Positions 34,528 through 37,500 of a stretch of 37,500 nucleotides of DNA are shown here, piece by piece (the first letter of the stretch is position 1; the number at the start of each line of letters is the position of its first letter). The notes under the pieces were generated by a model. It saw only the letters and a list, made by a program, of their open reading frames with translations, was not told the origin of the DNA and did not search any database. Position numbers and translations under genes: made by a program. Location of the stretch: the NCBI GenBank assembly GCA_018398765.1, contig JAHBMJ010005147.1, positions 1-37,500 of the forward strand. The letters are read 5' to 3'. Source of the stretch: Chromera velia. Its lineage: Eukaryota > Sar > Chromeraceae.

Positions 34528-35134
34528 GTTTTGTACTACTCTGACATGATTCGTTCATAGTAATAACAAAATTGTATAAGGTATAATCGTCTGTCCTAGA
34601 GTTGTATGAAGCTGCGTGGATAGCAGGTTTGAGGGTCTATTTCAGTGTTTTTGTAGGTCTGGGAAGGTTCTTGATTTTTAGGGTCTGGACTGAAGGTCCG
34701 AGATCGATCTGAGGTCGGATGGATTTCTCTGATCCCCCTGGAAGACTTGGATGTTCTGAGTTTTTCGGTAGTCTTCCAGTCCGTGCAACAGGCCATCATT
34801 CAAGTCTTTTGCTAGTCTTTCACTCTATAGTCTTTCATTAAAAAAGGCAGGATGCCTGGTCTTAAACTGGGTACCTTTTACATATTAGCTAGTTGTTTTA
34901 CCCTAGGTTTTACCAACTAGGCTGGTAGTTACATCTTTTAGTTCTTTTATAGGCATCCGATCGATCTATCTTTCCGATCTATCTCTAGCTAGGCTTTCTT
35001 GTTTCTTTTGTTCTATATGAAATGCTACACAATGTGGGTCTTGACCAGTCTTGACTGCATGTTTTCTTTTATTCTTTTCTTCTTCTTTTTTTTTTTTTAG
35101 TTTAGGATTCCATTAAGACATACCATATGCCCCC
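34528..35134 (-). mobile_element. tRNA-derived SINE-like repeat, copy B, uninterrupted
   Basis: This copy matches copy A end to end but lacks both transposon insertions, so it serves as the empty-site reference. Box A lies at 34923-34913 and box B at 34869-34859 (read on the minus strand). Box B has decayed to AGTTTAAGACC. A 12-bp insertion (CCCTAGGTTTTA) in the D-arm region duplicates local sequence. The tail motif GTTTGGGGTTCCACTAAGAC is repeated just beyond at 35140-35160. Confidence 0.75.
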
Positions 35135-35251
35135 TTTCAAGTTTGGGGTTCCACTAAGACAGGCCAAAGTTCTTATGTAAAGTTTAATCAAACGTGACTT
35201 CAACTGACTTGAAAGCCCAGCTTGTGGCCCAGCTTAAAAGTTACTATACTA

Positions 35252-35639
35252 CCCTAGATGACAAAATTATTGAATAAACTTCAAGTGATAAAAAAAAATC
35301 AAAGAGATAAAGCAAAGAAGGAAACAATACTTTTAATTGAATTGTTTTTAAAATGGTTTTATTTTGTTATTGTGTTAAGGCTATTCTATATCTATTTGCT
35401 ATTAATCTTGTGAAAATATGTTTTTTATACACCGCGAACGACCCTAGGGGTCTCAAATTGGGTGTATTGGTTTCAATAGTAGTTATATAGGCAAAGATGA
35501 GCCAATACAGCCCTAGTATCATACTAGCAACTACACTGGCTCTAAAATTTTCAAAGAAGGGAGCTTGATCCAATGTCGTCCCCAAAAATGAAATTTTGCC
35601 AAACTCAAAAATTTTATTCAATAATTTTGTCGCCTAGGG
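35252..35639. repeat. 388-bp repeat, copy 1
   Basis: It begins CCCTAGATGACAAAATTATT and ends with the near complement AATAATTTTGTCGCCTAGGG, giving inverted ends of about 27 bp. It is about 98% identical to copy 2 with equal length. A minus-strand frame of 84 codons (35621-35367) has a hydrophobic stretch (VASMILGLYWLIFAYITTI). It opens on TTG inside the terminal repeat, so its coding status is doubtful. Confidence 0.92.
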
Positions 35640-36575
35640 TGTGCAACGATCAACATTTACAGATTAAATGGACAAGTCTTAAAGCATTCAAAGCTTATAA
35701 TTTTTATTTAACTTTGTTCTTAAACTACAGGATTATATACTTTGTCTTTGCTTCTTAACAACGATATTAAGTAAAAAACAAATTATAACGTGAGGTCATT
35801 AAGTTACATTTCCGATACCAAATTTTTTCCTATGTTTGTTTTACTTTTTTTAGTAAGCTTCCAACACTGTGAGGGTACATTTGTTTAGCTACAAAATTAC
35901 AAACAAAAACAACTTTCTTTTTGCGTGTTTGTTTGTATATATGTTGCTTGCTGGTGTAGGTAGAGAAGAAAACTATATCACACACAAAAAAGTAAGCGAT
36001 AATAAGAAATCTGAACAAAACTCTTTATGCATCATCTATCTTTAGCTGACTGTAGAACAAGAACAGTTAAGCTAATTATTGTCAAGAAGACTTATGGTGC
36101 TTTTTATAATTTGCTTCATAATTAGTCAAGAGTGAATAAAAATTTTAAAACTTTCGTTATGTAAAAAATGTATCGTTTTTAGAAAAAATCGTTTACACCA
36201 TAGAAAACACGATCAAAAATATTCTATAAAAGTACTACACAGCTTTTATTTTTAAATATAGTTTTGCTTTAAAAGAAAACATAATGTTGTAATGTTTTAT
36301 TATATTTTATTACTTTTGTTCTTCTTGGGGTTTTTTGTTGTTATGTTTGTGAATTCATCGCTTTCTCTGCATAAACACTGTATTGCACCTTAAGTGTTAC
36401 ATTACATCTATAAAATAAAGAGAACAAAAAATTGTTTTGACAGTAGAGAAAATGTAATACAAGATGTATTACATGATAGAAAAACAACTTTCTCAGTGTT
36501 ATTGTACTGTTCAAATTGACTATGAAAACAAAGTGAAAAATTAAAACATGAGAAATATCAATTTTTGCCTTCACA

Positions 36576-36963
36576 CCCTAGACGACAAAATTATTGAATA
36601 AACTTCAAGTGATAAAAAAAAATCAAAGAGATAAAGCAAAGAAGGAAACAATACTTTTAATTAAATTGTTTTTAAAATGGTTTTATTTTGTTATTGTGTT
36701 AAGGCTATTCTATATCTATTTGCTATTAATCTTGTGAAAATATGTTTTTTATACACCGCGAACGACCCTAGGGGTCTCAAATTGGGTATCTTGGTTTCAA
36801 TAGTAGTTATATAGGCAAAGATGAGCCAATACAGCCCTAGTATCATACTAGCAACTACACTGGCTCTAAAACTTTCAAAAAAGGGAGCTTGATCCAATGT
36901 CGTCCCCAAAAATGAAATTTCGCCAAACTCAAAAATTTTATTCAATAATTTTGTCGCCTAGGG
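36576..36963. repeat. 388-bp repeat, copy 2
   Basis: This is the same unit as copy 1, beginning CCCTAGACGACAAAATTATT. The 84-codon minus frame (36945-36691) is kept open, with about four residue changes among roughly eight or nine base changes. That is what neutral drift would also give, so it is not proof of coding. Confidence 0.92.
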
Positions 36964-37300
36964 TAGTATTATATGGTATTCATGCATTGAATGTTTTACT
37001 ATGTCTAGTACCATGACCACTGGCATGTATATTCCTACCGGAATCTGTGACTACATTATTGCTTACATATAGTGAATCAATTCTGATAGTAGTATGGATT
37101 CGATCACTTCAAGACACTGCTGGCAGAATCTTCCATCCCCATGCTGCCCTCACTGATTTCTAAAGAGAGAACCCTTCCAGACAGAGGCTCTCTATGCTCC
37201 TCCTAGTAGAAAGGAAATAACAGTCACATCCGTCAGATACAGGAAACGATCTACACATATGCATGCTGTCGTCTTGTCTTTTTAAATCCTCTGCAAAGAT
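36964..37300. other. No gene recognised
   Basis: Mixed-composition sequence between the AT-rich composite and the possible LINE fragment. CATATGCATGC occurs near 37257. I see nothing else. Confidence 0.4.
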
Positions 37301-37304
37301 CCGC

Positions 37305-37440
37305 CCTCTCCTGAGAGCGATGACGGGTGGTTATGTGTAGCGGGGGATGCTAGAGAAGACCTGCTCGGCTTGCTCTGGCAGAAAAGTTTGTGATGAGGTC
37401 CATTTGCTCACAGAGTGTGCGGATAGAGAGAGGGAAAGAT
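37305..37440 (+). pseudogene. Possible LINE ORF2 C-terminal zinc-knuckle remnant
   Basis: Plus-strand LLRAMTGGYV (about 37308-37340) is followed, after a frame change and a TAG, by RGMLEKTCSACSG and VHLLTECADRERER. The spacing C-x2-C...H-x4-C after a L-R-x-x-T-G block is the pattern of the RT C-terminus in many LINE ORF2 proteins. The frame ends at a TAG within 40 bases of the window edge, so the fragment is short and broken. The assignment is by recall only. Confidence 0.4.
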
Positions 37441-37500
37441 AGAAGCTTAACGAAATGATCAGTAGAATAAAAAAGCGCGCGCCCATTGAGAAATGGGTGG

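Larger units (their letters stand above)
35252..36963. mobile_element. Composite of two 388-bp inverted-ended repeats around an AT-rich core
   Basis: Two direct copies (35252-35639 and 36576-36963) flank a 936-bp AT-rich core. The outer flanks are mirror images (ACTACCC on the left, GGGTAGT on the right) and so are the inner ones (GGGTGTG and CACACCC). This suggests the whole 1.7 kb behaves as one unit with extended inverted ends. Neither copy has its own target duplication. The core has a hairpin (ATGTAATAC/GTATTACAT near 36450) and no recognisable gene. Confidence 0.6.

Overview
This is eukaryotic nuclear DNA. Two genes have spliceosomal introns with GT donors and pyrimidine-TGCAG acceptors. 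Intergenic DNA is rich in simple repeats, and several transposon classes are layered on each other. The sequence alone does not fix the lineage. A free-living protist or alga with a repeat-rich genome (a chromerid-like alveolate is one guess) fits better than a fungus or animal, but this is inference.

Only three genes look intact, all between 17.7 and 28.1 kb. An intronless gene (17755-19143, +) encodes a von Willebrand factor A (VWA) protein with a complete metal-binding motif, of a type I associate with bacteria and phages. A two-exon gene (22561-20776, -) encodes a 458-residue protein with a signal peptide, one membrane span and a Pro-rich tail. An approximately eleven-exon gene (23178-28080, +) encodes a ZIP-family metal transporter with two His-rich clusters, one in the usual loop and one in an unusual C-terminal tail. 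The last two genes are head to head across about 620 bp that probably hold both promoters.

The rest is mostly mobile or repetitive. Positions 1-2419 are a giant imperfect palindrome (arms about 1.2 kb) cut by the window edge, with smaller hairpins inside each arm. Positions 5607-11736 are a decayed 6.1-kb retroelement on the minus strand bounded by 314-bp direct repeats. It has a GIY-YIG endonuclease upstream of a reverse transcriptase, the permuted order of the Chlamys/Naiad type of Penelope-like elements, plus an extra leading ORF. Positions 12.7-17.4 kb hold decayed coding remnants, inverted repeats, a 33-bp minisatellite and the tail of a LINE-like ORF.

Positions 28.2-30.2 kb are a tRNA-derived repeat into which two different inverted-repeat transposons inserted, each with an exact 8-bp target duplication. 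A second copy at 34.5-35.1 kb lacks both and shows the empty sites. Positions 32.7-33.4 kb carry a broken chromodomain integrase of a Ty3/gypsy element. Positions 35.25-36.96 kb hold two 388-bp inverted-repeat-ended units flanking an AT-rich core. The window ends in what looks like a broken LINE C-terminus.
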